Shown here in pieces: positions 1 through 12,304 of a stretch of 64,000 bases of DNA; within the stretch, counting starts at the first letter, position 1; each line of letters starts with the position of its first letter. Under the pieces are notes generated by a model that saw only the letters and a program-made list of their open reading frames with translations, had not been told where the DNA came from and searched no databases. Position numbers and translations under genes: made by a program. Origin of the DNA: Abelmoschus esculentus (lineage: Eukaryota > Streptophyta > Magnoliopsida > Malvales > Malvaceae); contig JAUCBN010000046.1 of the NCBI GenBank assembly GCA_035048815.1, positions 11,076,999-11,140,998 on the forward strand, in the 5' to 3' direction.

Positions 1-1047
1 CGACGGCTCATCCCCACATCACACAATAGCACGGTAGATCGCAAAAGATTGGTGCTGATCCAATCCATCATCAACAAGAGAACCATCAACGTTGGAGAGA
101 TCATCCTTCGGGAAATTCACGAGAGCGATAAGAAAGATAGGGGACCATTGTATTTCCCTTGCTTGATTACGGGTTTATGTGTTTCTGCAGGGGTAACCAT
201 CGAAGAGACGGATGAATACATGCCCCCGCGACGAGGATGGACCAGGGACTTCTGCCACAAAGTCATGCAAATAACACAAGCAGAGCCTGTCCAAGCAACG
301 CCGCAACAGTTCACTGCCGATAGTACTGCCGTGGCCCAGTACACGGTAGACATGCCTGGTATTGCCCACACCTCTGCCGCAGCAGACCCGTACCAGGAGA
401 TCTTGCAACGAATGGCAGCAATGGATCTCCGACAACAACGATACATGGAGTACCAAAGGGATTTCAATGGCACTCTAGCCCAGATGATGCTACACGCCTT
501 CCCGGACCAAGGAGTACAATTTTCGGTGTTTCCCTGCAACATGTTCGTTACAGCCGCCCCTTACACCGAGACTACACCAGCCCCGGGAGGACCAAGGCCG
601 TTCTTCCATGCGGACCCTCAGCCCCAATACTAGGCTGTCGGCCCATCTAGGGCAGTAGATTCTGCCGCGGCCTTGTCTGTCAACAGAAGGCCATCCAAGC
701 GAAGGGTCGTTTTCAGCATCCCACCCAGATCACCAATTATCATGGACAGTCTATCAGCCGAGATAGATGCCTATGTGCACCAAAGCTCCACTGCCGCCGG
801 CCCAAGCACACACCACATCGGCGGAGCAACAGCAATGGGAGGAGGAACGGACGTAATGCTCACCGAAGAGATGGTTGATATAGAAGAAGGAGAGGAGGTA
901 GAAGCCCCAATGCAACGGACACCACCCACTCGAGTCCAACCGCCCCGGCAAGCAAAGACATAACCATCGCCTTCACCAAGGACAAAGCACTTGGCATCAA
1001 GGCCAAGGAGAAAAATTGTCACAAGCAGCTCTTCGGAGTCGCTTTAA
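1..1047 (+). pseudogene. A1 second ORF (envelope-position, plant transposon protein type), 5' truncated and broken
   Basis: Frame 1 is open from base 1 and reads residues matching the middle and C-terminal part of the second ORF in C (51311-52846), starting at the motif RRLIPTSHNS. Premature stops lie at 631-633 (TAG) and 961-963 (TAA), both one change from glutamine codons at the same places in related copies; the original stop is TAA at 1045-1047. The C-terminal part is rich in proline, serine and arginine and ends in a serine run. In this element type the ORF sits where autonomous Athila elements carry an envelope-like ORF. I believe it belongs to the group Pfam calls putative plant transposon protein; its function is unknown. 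Confidence 0.8.
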
Positions 1048-1413
1048 ATTTCTTTGTCCTTAATTCAATATTAATTGCTTTTACTGTTTCTATTTGCTAT
1101 TTTTTTATTCATATTTTGTTTTGCCGCCTACTTCTTCAAATATAAAGCATTGAGGACAATGCTTGGTTTGAGTTTGGGGGTGCAGATTCACTGTCAAGGC
1201 AGCAATCTACTGCCGCGGCCTTGCCAAAAAGGGAGTATTCCAGTGATTTTTTTAAAATTTTTATGCTCTCCGCCTTACTTGAATTAACTGCCTACACTCT
1301 TGTACTGCTTATCATCTGTTAAGAAGAACTTTTAAACACTTTTGGGACTTGTTGGATTATAGGAATTCTTTTAATAAACTTAGGTGATAAAGACTTAGAT
1401 TTTTGGAAAGTAA

Positions 1414-1567
1414 CTAGAGGTGCCTACCAACGGCTCTAGAAAGTCTCTTCTTCATGCTAGAGGTGCCCGAAATTGGCTCTAGTGTGTTTTAAGGAATATT
1501 AAAAAGAAAAAAAGGAATTTAGTGAAAAGAAAAACACAAGTCTTTGAGGTTCCCGAAACCGGCTCAA
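1414..1567 (+). other. A1 three tandem hairpins with a shared 14-base loop
   Basis: Hairpin 1: arms CTAGAG 1414-1419 and CTCTAG 1434-1439, loop GTGCCTACCAACGG. Hairpin 2: arms CTAGAG 1457-1462 and CTCTAG 1477-1482, loop GTGCCCGAAATTGG. Hairpin 3: arms TTGAG 1544-1548 and CTCAA 1563-1567, loop GTTCCCGAAACCGG. All loops are 14 bases. The same three are found in B and C. Confidence 0.75.
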
Positions 1568-1843
1568 GATTTGGGGTTTGAAAAATAAGAGAACACTTAA
1601 CCAATGTCTATTTGTCTTGAACTTAGAGTTTATCTAAGAAAGCCTTTAATCAACTTGTCCACAAAAACGCACACACTCACAATTCTTATAGTTTGTTTCT
1701 AGGTAAACCCTTGAGTAACCGAATGGTTAAGGCTTAAGAATAGGCCTAGTTATGGTGGGGATAATAGATGGACATGTAAGACCAAGAGAGAGTAGAGTTC
1801 GGCAAATTAATGGTTTGCATTGCTTAAGGACAAGCAATAGTTC

Positions 1844-1856
1844 GAGTTTGGGGGTG
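1844..1856 (+). other. A1 polypurine tract next to the 3' LTR
   Basis: GAGTTTGGGGGTG directly abuts the LTR start TGATAAGTGC, the expected place for the plus-strand primer. A near copy of the tract and its context (AGTTTGGGGGTG at 1171-1182) lies about 670 bases upstream, just after the second ORF. Confidence 0.8.
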
Positions 1857-3186
1857 TGATAAGTGCTCAACACACTATCACTTTTTACTCCTTTTATGGG
1901 CATTAATCATCAAATATACACCCACTCGGACCAATGCATGTGCTTAATGTGATATATTTAGAAGTTATGCTCATATAGATAATATTTACAGAAAAAAGGC
2001 ACGTTTTACTGCGTTTTCATATCTGTGAAGGAGAACCAGTGCCGCGGCAGCGACAAGGCCGATGCAGGACCTGATGCCGAGGCAACAGTAGAAAGACAGG
2101 AAACAAGACTATAGGCGATGGAAAGATAAAAATACAAGGAACATGTCTGGACCTGAAGCCCATGGATCGGAGCTGGCTAGCACAAGGAAAAGCCTAAAGG
2201 AAGACCACGCGGGAAAGCCTCCTTAGCCGAATCAAACTTGGAAATATTTTATTATTATGAACTTGACTTGTTCCCTACTCCATGTTGTATTCTACTTAGG
2301 AAAGGTTTGCCCTAGGTCTAGCCTATATAAGGACCTAGCCACCCAATGTACAAAACACGGAATACCTAGGGAGAGAGCCGATTTCTATTCTTGTTTCTTT
2401 CCTCTCCATTATGTTCTAAACCTTCTTAGGGATTAGGTGAAGATTGTCGAGTATTTGTGAGAGAAGATTGTACTTTGTCTTTGATTCAATGCAATAAAGT
2501 TATCAAGGTTTGCTTATGCTTTGTTATTCCTTGTTTTCACAATTGAGCTCGGGAGAGGATATTGTGAATCATCCATTTATCTAAGCTCGGGAGAGTTAGA
2601 TTCACGAAAGGGGTAAGTACGGTGTTTCAATCGCGAAATACTAACTCGGCGTAGGGATAGGTTAAGAGTTTCAGCGGCTAAAAGAAGTGTGAGATTGGTT
2701 GGTGAGTATAATTGGTTCACGCCGGGAGGTATCATTAAGGACTAGTCATCAACAACACTCTGACTTAGGGATAAGCGGAGTCATCCAAGGACACTTTGCC
2801 GAAATTTGGTAAAGTCTGCCCACGAGCAAGGGATTGTCGCGGCAGACAGTATTGTCGCTGCCAAGGCAGTAAACTGCAGTGCTGCCGAGGCAGCGATATA
2901 CGATTGAATTGGACAGAGACAAGTCAATCAATTCCATAATACGACGCAACTGGATCTTAGCCCATCTCTCTCTACTATTTCAACTCTTTAATTTTATTTA
3001 GTTATTTTAGTTTCGATAAATCAAATCAACTCACTTGTGTTCTTTACTTTTTCTACAGAACAAGAAGATGAAGAAAGCATATTAAGTATACCGGTCCCTG
3101 AGGAGACGATAACTCGATAAAATACTTATCACTTACTACTTTTGATGTGTCCACTTGCACTAAACGCGCACTTTTGACACGCGACA
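1857..3186 (+). repeat. A1 3' LTR
   Basis: It begins TGATAAGTGCTCAACACACT and ends ACACGCGACA, the terminal sequences of the Athila-like family that recurs throughout the window. It holds a TATA-like CTATATAAGG near 2325 and an AATAAA near 2494, in the order of a promoter followed by a poly(A) signal. It is about 1330 bases long. Confidence 0.9.
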
Positions 3187-4265
3187 CGTTGTATTGTGGA
3201 TTTGATTGACTTGTTTTTATCCAATGCAATTGTATATCATTGCCTCGGCAATACTGCAAATTACTGCCTTGGCAGCGACAATACTTGTCCGCCGCGACAA
3301 TCCCTTGCTCATGGGTGGACTTTACCAAAGTTCGGCAAAGTGTTCTTGGATGACTCCGCTTATCCCTAAGTCGAAGTACTGTTGATGACTAGTCCTTGAT
3401 GATAGCTCCCAGCGTGAATCAATTATACCCACCAACCAATCTCACACTTCCTTTAGCCGCTGAAACTCTAACCTATCCCTAGGCCGAGTTAGTATTTCGT
3501 GATTGAAATACCGTACTTATCCCTTTCGTGAATCTAACTCTCCCGAGTCTAGATAAATCGATTACTCACAAACTTCTCTCCCGAGCTTGAATCCAAGAAC
3601 AAGGAATGACAAAGGATAAGCAAACCTTGATAGTTTTATTGCATTGAAACAAAGTACAATCTCCTCTCACAAATACTTAACAACCTTCACCTAAACCCTA
3701 AGAAAACTTAGAACATAATTTGAGAGAAAGAAAACAATAAATCTTAGGGTGAACTCCCTATGAATCGGCTCTCATATTCCCTTAGACGGCTAGGTCTTAT
3801 ATAGGCTTGGCCTAGGGAAACCTTTCCTAAGTAGAATACAACTTGGGGTAGGGAACAAGTCATGTACATAAATAAAATATTTCCAAGTTTATTTTAACTA
3901 AGAAGCTTTCCCGCGTGGCCTTGTCTTGGGCTTTTCCTCGTGCTAACCAGCTCTGATCCATGTTCTGCATGTCCAGAAACGTCCCTTGTATTTTTCTCTT
4001 TTGATCGCCTACAGTATCGCTTCTTGTCTTTTCGCTGCTGCCACGGCATCAGGTCCTGCCTCGGCCATGTTGTTGTCGCGGCACTAGTTTCTCCTGCAGA
4101 GATGTAAAAATTCAGTAAAATTTGACTTTTCTACAAATATCATCTTTATAATCATAACTTCTAAATATATTACATTAAGTACATGTATTGGTCTGAGTAG
4201 GTGTAAATATAGTGATTAATTCCCATAAAAGGTGTAAAAAGTGATAGTGGGTTGAGCACTTATTA
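3187..4265 (-). repeat. H: inverted Athila-like LTR fragment
   Basis: On the plus strand it starts mid-LTR (GTTGTATTGTGGATTTGATT) and runs to the family's 5' terminus read in reverse, ...TTGAGCACTTATTA (usual ...TTATCA). The missing part was separated by the insertion of A1. H itself sits in the second ORF of element F: its right end supplies the stop codon that now ends that ORF fragment. Confidence 0.8.
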
Positions 4266-6597
4266 GAGTACTTCTCGAATTGTTGTAATGATGGCGTTGT
4301 TAAACTCCCTAACGTATGCCATGAAGGCTAGCTGCCTTCTCTCCATTCTCTGCAGAGTCTCTAGGAGTCCCGCTGTTGCCGGTGCAGATTCTCCTGCTGT
4401 CGGTTGTTCTGCTATGGCGGCTGTTGCTTCAATAGTGGGAAGAATATATGTATGTGGAATAGCTTCTTTCATTTGCATCCGTTTCATGTAGACCTTCCGA
4501 GTCCAGTGATAAGTGCTCAACTCACTATAAATTTTTACACCTTTTATGGGCATTAATCATCAAATCTACACCTACTTGGACCAATTCATACACTTAATGT
4601 GATATATTTAGAGGTTATGCTTATAAAAATGATATTTACAGAAAAGGCAAGTTTTACTACATTTTTTTACATCTGTGCAGGATAAACTATTGCCGCGACA
4701 GCAACGTGGCCGAGGCAGGACCTGATGCCGAGGCAGCAGCCGAAAGACAAGTAGTGATATTATAGGCGATTGGAAGAGAAAAATACGCTGGACGTTTCTG
4801 GACATGCAGCACATGGATCGGAGCTGGTTAGCACGAGGAAAGCCCAAGACAAGGCCACGCGGGAAAGCTTCCTATTTGGAATAAACTTGGAAATATTTTA
4901 TTTATGTACATGACTTGTTCCCTACTCCAAGTTGTATTCTACTTAGGAAATGTTTGCCCTAGGCCAAGCCTATATAAGACCTAGCCGTCCAAGAGAAGAG
5001 GAGAGCCGATTTAGAGAGTTCACCCTAAGACTCATTGTTTTCTTTCTCTCAATTATGTTTTAAGTTTTCTTAAGGGTTAGGTGAAGGTTGTTGAGTACTT
5101 TTGAGAGGAGATTGTATTTTGTTCTTTGTTTCAATACAATAAAATATCAAGGTTTTCTTATCCTTTGCCATTCTTTGTTCTTGAATTCAAGCTCGGGAGA
5201 GAAGTTTGTAAGTAATCTATTTATCTAGACTCGGGATAGTTAGATTCACGAAAGGGATAAGTATGATATTTCTATCGCGAAATACTAACTCGGCCTAGGG
5301 ATAGGTTAAGAGTTTCAACGGCTAAAAGAAGTGTGAGATTGGTTGATGATTATAATTGATTCACGACGGGAGGTATCATCAAGGATTGATCACCAACAGT
5401 ACTTCGACTTAGGGATAAGCGGAGTCATCAAAGGACACTTTGCCGAACGTTGATAAAGTCCACCCAAGAGCAAGGGATTGCCGTGGCGAACAAGTATCAT
5501 TGTTGCCAAGGCAGTAATCTGTAGTAATGCCGAGGCAGTGATGTACAATTGCATTGGACAGAGACAAGTCAATCAAATCCACAATACAACATAACTGGAT
5601 CCTGCTCTCTCTCGTAATCAGATCTTATCCTTTTTACTTAGTTTTCTTTATTCAAATTATTTAGTTTACTCAAATCCTATTCACCTGTGTTTTTACTTTT
5701 ATTCCTTTACAGTGCAAGAAGAAAATAGAAGAATATTAAGTAGACCAATCCCTGTGGAGACGATACACGATTATACTGATCACTTTATTACTTGCGACGT
5801 GTTCACTTGCACTAATTGCGCGCTTTTGACAGGCAACATCCAGCCCATTCTCTTCGGTGTGTAAATGTCTGCCGGTAGTGCCGGGACCCTTTCCAAACAT
5901 CCCAAGGCAATAATTAAACATGGGAAAACTAGAATACCTCTTTCTTTGGTGGCACACTCGAATATCTGTTCGCTTATGATACTGCCAACGTCGATGCGTC
6001 TGTTGTGTATGATAGAATGGATGAGTGCTAGGCGTTGTCTGTCCACCGTTTGGTTATGAGATATCGGTAGCAGATTCCGCTTGATAAAGGCATTTCAAAG
6101 TTTGGCTTCTGGGTTGAGGTCGCGGCGGCTGACAGAACCTCTATGTTTACCAGTGTTCCATTTGGCATGTGGTGAGCATAGTTCTACTTTCATTTGCTCA
6201 CTGTCTTCTGCCGTCAGGGCGACAATGAACTCTGCATGCTCGTTGTTGTCGATGTTTAAGCCAAGTAAGCGTTGATAGTGATATCGACTACTGGAATGGC
6301 CCGTCCCCACAGGTAGGTGTATGGATTGTTTGGTACTAGGCGGTGGGCATAAAATTCGCAAACCCATTCAATGTTTGCTGGATCCGGTTGCCTTGTAAAT
6401 TTCTGCCACCTCTAAAAATTGATTTTAGACAGTATGAATGCTTCCAGACCCAGATCATCATCATCAGTATAATGAAAGCTTTGCTCCTCCCAAATTTGGT
6501 GGTTCTTGAAGTTTCTCTCATACTCTTGCTCGATCGTTTATGTAGAAAACCTTTTGAACTTCGCCGCTCCGGCAGGGTTTGGTCGTGGGGTTGCCAT
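4266..6597 (-). pseudogene. F second ORF, split by solo LTR G and cut by LTR H
   Basis: The likely start is ATG at 6595-6597 (reads MATPRPNP). Blocks along the minus strand match the second ORF of C: the HAEF segment near 6230, a RGSVSRRDLNPEAK block near 6100-6130, INHRR/IDVGSII-type sequence near 5990, and the KRMGW block at 5850. There the reading is interrupted by the solo LTR at 4507-5838 and resumes at 4506 with TRKVYMKRM, then an ETLQRMERRQL block. It ends where LTR H was inserted. Several frame changes between 6095 and 6597 show it is dead. The function of this family is unknown. Confidence 0.75.
4507..5838 (+). repeat. G: solo LTR (Athila-like family) with TCCAG target duplication
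   Basis: It begins TGATAAGTGCTCAACTCACT and ends TTTGACAGGCAACA. TCCAG occurs at 4502-4506 and again at 5839-5843, a 5-base target duplication. No internal region is present, so this is a solo LTR left by recombination between two LTRs. It splits the second ORF of F. A TATA-like CCTATATAAGACC lies near 4970. Confidence 0.92.
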
Positions 6598-6675
6598 TTG
6601 TGTAAAAAGGGAGAGAAAATTTTTCAAAGTAATGTAATGAAAGGGAAGTGTGAATGGAAATGAACCTTGCTTGTG

Positions 6676-6683
6676 TTTATATA
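6676..6683 (-). promoter_or_regulatory. F TATA-like box before the second ORF
   Basis: TATATAAA on the minus strand, about 86 bases before the ATG at 6597. The other copies have TATATAAG in the equivalent spacer, but 162-168 bases from the ATG. Confidence 0.5.
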
Positions 6684-7042
6684 GGCGAAGGCAGCCAACC
6701 GTTTGATGCGATCGTAGTGATGTCATTGTTCTTGACGTGCACGCTAAGCCTTCCCAGCTGGTTTCCACTGGGCGGCAGAAACGATGCGGGTTTGAACTTC
6801 GGCAGCAAGTTTTCCCGTCGAGATTTCTTTCACCTTAGTTTGAGCCGTGTTTATGCATGGTTATCTCCATTAATTCTTCCCGTAGTATACCTAAATAGCA
6901 GAAAAATGAAAATTAATAGATGCTGAAAAATATAACTAAATTCTGAAATTAAGTTGCGAAAAATTGAAATCTAATTCCTAAGACTGAAATGGAAAATCTA
7001 ATCCTAAAACATAAAAATAAATTAAGGATAGTAAGATAGAAA

Positions 7043-9189
7043 TTAGGTCACTGGTGGAGTGCAATGGAATGCATCTTCAGCAACAACCATCTTCCCCATT
7101 TTTAATAGAGGATGGTGTGATGATACAACCAGAGCCTCCTCATCAGGTGATTTCTTTCGTGTGTGCTTCTGGTCAAGCAGTGTGCTGCCTTGGCAGGGAT
7201 TGCCTCGGCAGGACTTGTTCAGGCAGTCCGTTTCTGCATTGAAGTTAAATTCAGCTTTAACCTTAATTCTCTGACATCCATTTGGTTCATCCTGATGCTT
7301 TAAAGTTTTGAATACATTGATCTTCACTTGTTGGTCATTGACCCTTATGACTAGTTCGCCTTTCTCGCAATCGATCAATATTCTGCCCGTGGCTAGGAAC
7401 GACCTTCCCAAAATGATCGGAGCATGCTCATCTTCTTCACAATCAAGAATTAAGAAGTCAACAGGAAATATAAATTTATCAACTCTTACCAGTATATCTT
7501 CAATTTTTCCTTCCGGTTGCACGTAAGAGCGGTCTGCCAGTTGCAACATCACTGTTGCTGGTTTTTTTACCTTATGTATTTCATCAGTAGCTACCTGAGG
7601 TGCTACTATCTCAGTATTCTTACCTACTGTCTGAGCAGGTATTTCAGGGTCCTTTAGTTGTAATCCACTCCTAGTAGATATCGCTTTGCATTATTCATGA
7701 GGACCAGTTCTAGCGACTTCAGTATCGCTAAGCAGACTCCCTATTGGTCAAATTTTCATCTGTTGTGCCATCTGTCCTACTTCAGTTTCCAGCGTCTTGA
7801 GAGCAGCTTCATTTTTCGCATTCTCATCTTTGTCCTGTCCATGAAAGTATCGGCTCTCTGAATGAACTTATTGGTGTTTTCAATGTAAGCGCCAGTTTGA
7901 GCCATGAATGTCTATAATATATTTTCCAGGGTTTGGACATCTGTTGTTTACTGCGACGGCGACAAAGCCTGCTGCGGCATCGGCTGCTGAGAAAATCTGT
8001 TTTGCTAGAATCCAGTAGATTGCACTGATTGATGTTGCAGGTTAAGTGCAGTGTTAGGATTACTCCATGAGAAGTTTGGATGTTTCCTCCATGTTGGGTT
8101 ATAATTATTGGATACATTGTTTCGATTGAAATTTCCAACATAAAAGGAAGATTTTGGATCTTGCGGGAATGCGCTTGTATCATGTTTATAACCACATGTT
8201 TCACAACAAACAGTGACTGCCTTAACTTCACGAACATGACTCGGTTTTTGTAGATCTTTAACCATGTTTGTTATGGCTGACAGTTGAGCAAGTATAGAAT
8301 CTGAAGAGCCAGGGCTTGTCATGCCTCGCCTAGTTATTCCTCTTCTGGTGGTCGGATGTTGATAATCATTCTTTGCTAACCTATCCAGTATTTCTAAGCT
8401 CTCATGGGGTGGGCAATCCAAGAGGGTACCGTTTGAGGAGGCATCAAGCATCATCCTCGTAGGGGTGTTTACAGCATTGTAGAAGATTGACACTTGAGTC
8501 CACTCGGGTAAACCATGCATGGGGCATTTTCTATATAACTCTCGGTATCTTTCCCATGCCTCATACATTGATTCGTCTTCATCTCGCCTAAATGATGTGA
8601 TGTCGTTTCTCAGCTTGTCAGTCATATTGGTATAACTGAATCGGGCAAGGAAACTTCGGCAAAGCTCAGTCCATGAGTTCAACGATCCAGGTTGGAGGTT
8701 ATTTAACCAAGATTTTGCCTTATCCCTCAGTGAATAGGGAAACAATTTTAACTTTAGTATGTCGGCAGAAACCCCTGGTAGTTTAAACGAATTGCAAATT
8801 TCTAAAAACGACTTAAGGTGCTGCCGAGCGTCTTAGTTGGCCGATCCTCTAAATTGGCCTAGAGTTTTGATCATGTTGAACATGACCGGCTTCAATTCAA
8901 AATGTTCTGCCTCTATATTAGGCATCACAGCAGCAGGAGTTAATCCATCCAAATCTTCCTCTAAATAATCACGAACTGTTCGTACACTCTTTTGTTGAGG
9001 TGGATTGACAGGATCAACAACTGCGAATGCGCCTTGGTTGTCTGCTGCCGTGGCATTCACGCCAGCGTTATTCTGCTGGCCAGGTGCTATGCTCATCCTT
9101 TCGCGTATCCCTTGTCGTAAATGCCTTGCGGTTCTTTCGATTTCAGGATCGTATGGATATTGTTCTATCGATGGATTAGACCTGGTCAT
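7043..9189 (-). pseudogene. F gag-protease ORF, broken, with the protease active-site region deleted
   Basis: Gag starts at ATG 9187-9189 (MTRSNP), shortly after the primer site. Blocks: an FELKPVMFNM segment near 8880; the capsid-like block with the motif YEAWERYRELYRKCP near 8540; a zinc knuckle CETCGYKHDTSAF (last Cys replaced) near 8180. Downstream, the tail of a retropepsin domain (VMLQLADRSYVQPEGK to CTPPVT) occupies 7043-7560. Between the gag linker (about 7670) and that tail, the stretch carrying the DLGAS active site in B, C and E is absent, so the protease is internally deleted. A stop near 8833 and frame changes near 7824-8005 also break the ORF. Gag would form the particle and bind RNA. 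Confidence 0.8.
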
Positions 9190-9286
9190 ACACAAAACAA
9201 CCCTAGTTAGTTAAAAGAAGTTAAAAAGTAAAATTTTAAAGAAAAAGAAAGGTGCAGAAATAATTAATAGTAAAATTGAGCGCCAA

Positions 9287-9304
9287 TCCCCGGCAACGAC
9301 GCCA
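9287..9304 (-). other. F primer binding site for tRNA-Asp
   Basis: On the minus strand it reads TGGCGTCGTTGCCGGGGA, one change from the complement of the 3' end of plant tRNA-Asp (TGGCGCCGTTGCCGGGGA). It lies four bases from the LTR end. This primer is typical of the Athila lineage. Confidence 0.85.
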
Positions 9305-10523
9305 AATTTGATGGAGGCTCGGAAGTCCTTTCTTTTTCCACCCTTTTCAAATTGTAATACTTTAGATTGTCGATCCCACAGGGACTGTGTCGACTTCACT
9401 ACCTCTTATGGATGCACTATATAAAAAGTAAAAACACAAGTAATGGTTGATTTGAGAATTCTAAATTAACTATTAAAACTAAACTAAATATACAAGAAAT
9501 AAAGATGAATTAAGTGAGGCTAAGTTGACTGCTTCATAGAGGAGAATCCAGTTATGCTAAGTATCCACTTATTAATGCAATGGGTTGAACTGCCGCCTCA
9601 GCGGATCGCACAAAGGGTCGCCGCAGCTGTCTAGGCGGGGTTATGCGTTGTCGACAATTCAACATTCCATAGTTCGATAGAGCATCCTTGTATGTCTTCT
9701 TCCTTATCCCTAAGCGAAGAGAACTGTTGGAACCCACGTGTCTTGATGATACCTCCCGGCGTGAATCAAGGGCGGATAACAACCACACATGCATCTTGTT
9801 AGTCGCTGAAATCATGTATAACCGGATTAGTCAATGCCCTTAAGCAAAGACCGTATTCTCTCGTTTCGTGAGCCTAACTCTCACGATATTAGACAAATGG
9901 ATTTTTCTTCACATACTTATCATCTCAAGCTCATATGCAAAGAAAAGTAAACGACAAGAGAGAATAAACTATGAAATAGATTTTGCATTAATAAATATCT
10001 AGTATAACATAACTATCTTCTCCAACTACTCCACAAACAACCTAAACCTCCGAAGAAGTTTAGAACATGATGTAGTCGACGGTTAAAGGTATTGTCTAGG
10101 GTAAAACTCCTTGCTAAAACTAAACCTAATATGTGTCTTATATAGGCCAAGCCCTATGTTAAAGCTTTCCATGCAAGGAAAGAGTTCTAAAGAAGAGACA
10201 AGTATAATTCCTAATTAAACTATAATTAATTCTTATTTCCTAAAATATTTGTTCTTTCCCACACGTGAATTTGACCAAGGCTTGACTCCGTAGTTTGGCT
10301 CCGTCTTTCTTTCGCTCACTGTCCATTAAAATCAACATATTTTTCTCTTTCTATCGAGTATTGGTTGTCATCTTCACTCTGCTCCCGCGGCCTCAAAAGT
10401 GTTGCCTCGGCGGATGCTCCATCTACATTTCAGCATCTGTCTTCCCAATTGGCCATCTTTATATGTAGTTTCCTGTCTAAGAAAGAAAACTATCAAATGC
10501 ATCTGTTTTATGCCAATTATTAT

Positions 10524-11861
10524 TGTTGCGTGTCAAAAGTGAGCAATTGGTGCAAGTGAACACATCGCAAGTAATAAAGTGATCAGTATAATCGTGTATC
10601 GTCTCCACAGGGATTGGTGTACTTAATATGCCTCCTTCGTCTTCTTGCTCTGTAAAAAGAAATAAAATAAAGACATAGGTAAATTTAGTTTTGATGAAAC
10701 TAAATAAATTGAAATAAAGAAAACTAAGAATAAAGATGAGGTTTGATTAAGAGAGAGGGCAGGATCCAGTTGTGTTGTATTTTGGACTTGATTGACTTGT
10801 CTCTGTCCAATGCAATTGTACATCACTGCCTCGGCAGCACTGCAGATTACTGCCTTGGCAGCGACAATACTTGTCCGTCGCGGCAATCCCTTGCTCGTGG
10901 GTGGACTTTATTAAAGTTCGGCAAAGTGTCCTTGGATGACTCCGCTTATCCCTATGTCGAAGTACTGTTGTTGACTAGTCCTTGATGATAGCTCCCAGCG
11001 TGAATCAATTATACCCACCAACCAATCTCACACTTCCTTTAGCCGCTGAAACTCTAACCTATCCCTAGGCCGAGTTAGTATTTCGCGATTGAAATACCGT
11101 ACTTATCCCTTTCGTGAATCTAACTCTCCCGTGTCTAGATAAATAGATTACTCACAAACTTCTCTCCCGAGCTTGAATGCAAGAACAAAGAATGGAAATG
11201 GATAAGCAAACATTGATATATTTATTGTATTGAAAACAAAGAACAAAGTATAATCTCCTCTCATAAATACTTAACAACCTTCACCTAAACCGTAAAAAAA
11301 CTTAGAACATAATTTGAGAGAAAGAAAACAATGAGTCTCAGGGTGAACTCTCTACGAATCGCCTCCCTTATTCCCTTGGAAAGCTAAGTCTTATATAGGC
11401 TTGGCCTAGGGCAAACCTTTCCTAAGTAGAATACAACTTGGAGTAGGGAACAAGTCATGTACATAAATAAAATATTTCCAATTTTATTCCAAATAAAAAA
11501 GCTTTCCCGCGTGGCCTTGTCTTGGGCTTTTCCTCGTGCTAACCAGCTCCGATCCATGTGCTGCATGTCCAGAAACGTCCCTTGTATTTTTCTCTTCTAA
11601 TCGCCTACAGTATCGCTTCCTGTCTTTCTACTGCTGCCTCAGCATCAGGTCCTGCCTCGGCCATGTTGCTGTCGCGGCAATAGTTTATCCTGCACAGATG
11701 TAAAAATACAGTAAAACTTGCCTTTTCTGTAAATATCATCTTTATAAGCATAACTTCTAAATATATCACATTAAGTATATGCATTGGTCCGAGTAGGTGT
11801 AGATTTAGTAATTAATGCCCATAAAAGGTGTAAAAAGTGATAGTGAGTTGAGCACTTATCA
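10524..11861 (-). repeat. B 3' LTR
   Basis: On the plus strand it starts TGTTGCGTGTCAAAAGTG and ends TTGAGCACTTATCA. It contains the palindromes TGCCTCGGCA (10827-10836) and TGCCTTGGCA (10851-10860). It pairs with the 5' LTR at 17570-18903. Confidence 0.92.
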
Positions 11862-11878
11862 CACCCCCAAACTCGAAC
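11862..11878 (-). other. B polypurine tract
   Basis: The minus strand reads GTTCGAGTTTGGGGGTG directly before the LTR. A second copy in similar context is at 12651-12668, about 790 bases upstream in the element, just past the second ORF. Confidence 0.8.
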
Positions 11879-12152
11879 TATTTCTTGTCCTCAAGCAATT
11901 CAAACCATCAATTTGCCAAACTCTATTCTCTCTTGGTCTTATGTTTCCATCTATTCTCCCCACCATAACTATGCCTATTCTTTAGACTTAACCTTTCGGC
12001 TACCCAAGATTTTACCTAGAAACAAACTATAAGATTTAGTGAGTGTGTGGTTTTTTGTGGAAAAGTTTGATTAAAGTCTTTCTTAGATAAACTCTAAGTT
12101 CAAGACAGGTAGATTTTGGTTAAGTGTTCTCTTCTTTTCTAAACCACCAATT

Positions 12153-12304
12153 CTTGAGCCAATTTCGGGCACCTCAAGGATTGTGTTTTTCTCATCACTA
12201 ATTCCTTCTTTCTTTTGATATTCTTTTTAGCATACTAGAGCCAATTTCGGGCACCTCTAACATGAAGAAGAGTAATTCCTAGAGCTGGTGATAGGCATCT
12301 CTAG
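12153..12304 (-). other. B three tandem hairpins with 14-base loops
   Basis: Plus-strand coordinates: CTTGAG 12153-12158 with CTCAAG 12173-12178; CTAGAG 12235-12240 with CTCTAA 12255-12260 (one mismatch); CTAGAG 12279-12284 with CTCTAG 12299-12304. Every loop is 14 bases; two read CCAATTTCGGGCAC, the complement of the loop in A1 and C. Confidence 0.75.

Larger units (their letters stand above)
1..3186 (+). mobile_element. A1: 3' part of a non-autonomous Athila-like (Ty3/Gypsy) element
   Basis: The window opens inside this element, so its 5' LTR, gag and protease lie outside. Visible in order are the second ORF (1-1047, broken), a 3' untranslated region with two polypurine tracts and three hairpins, and a complete 3' LTR (1857-3186). 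The order matches element C at 46859-55082. The base right after the LTR continues as an inverted LTR fragment cut mid-sequence, so A1 appears to have inserted into an older minus-strand LTR (H). The other target-site copy, expected to read CGTTG, is off the left edge. Confidence 0.85.
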
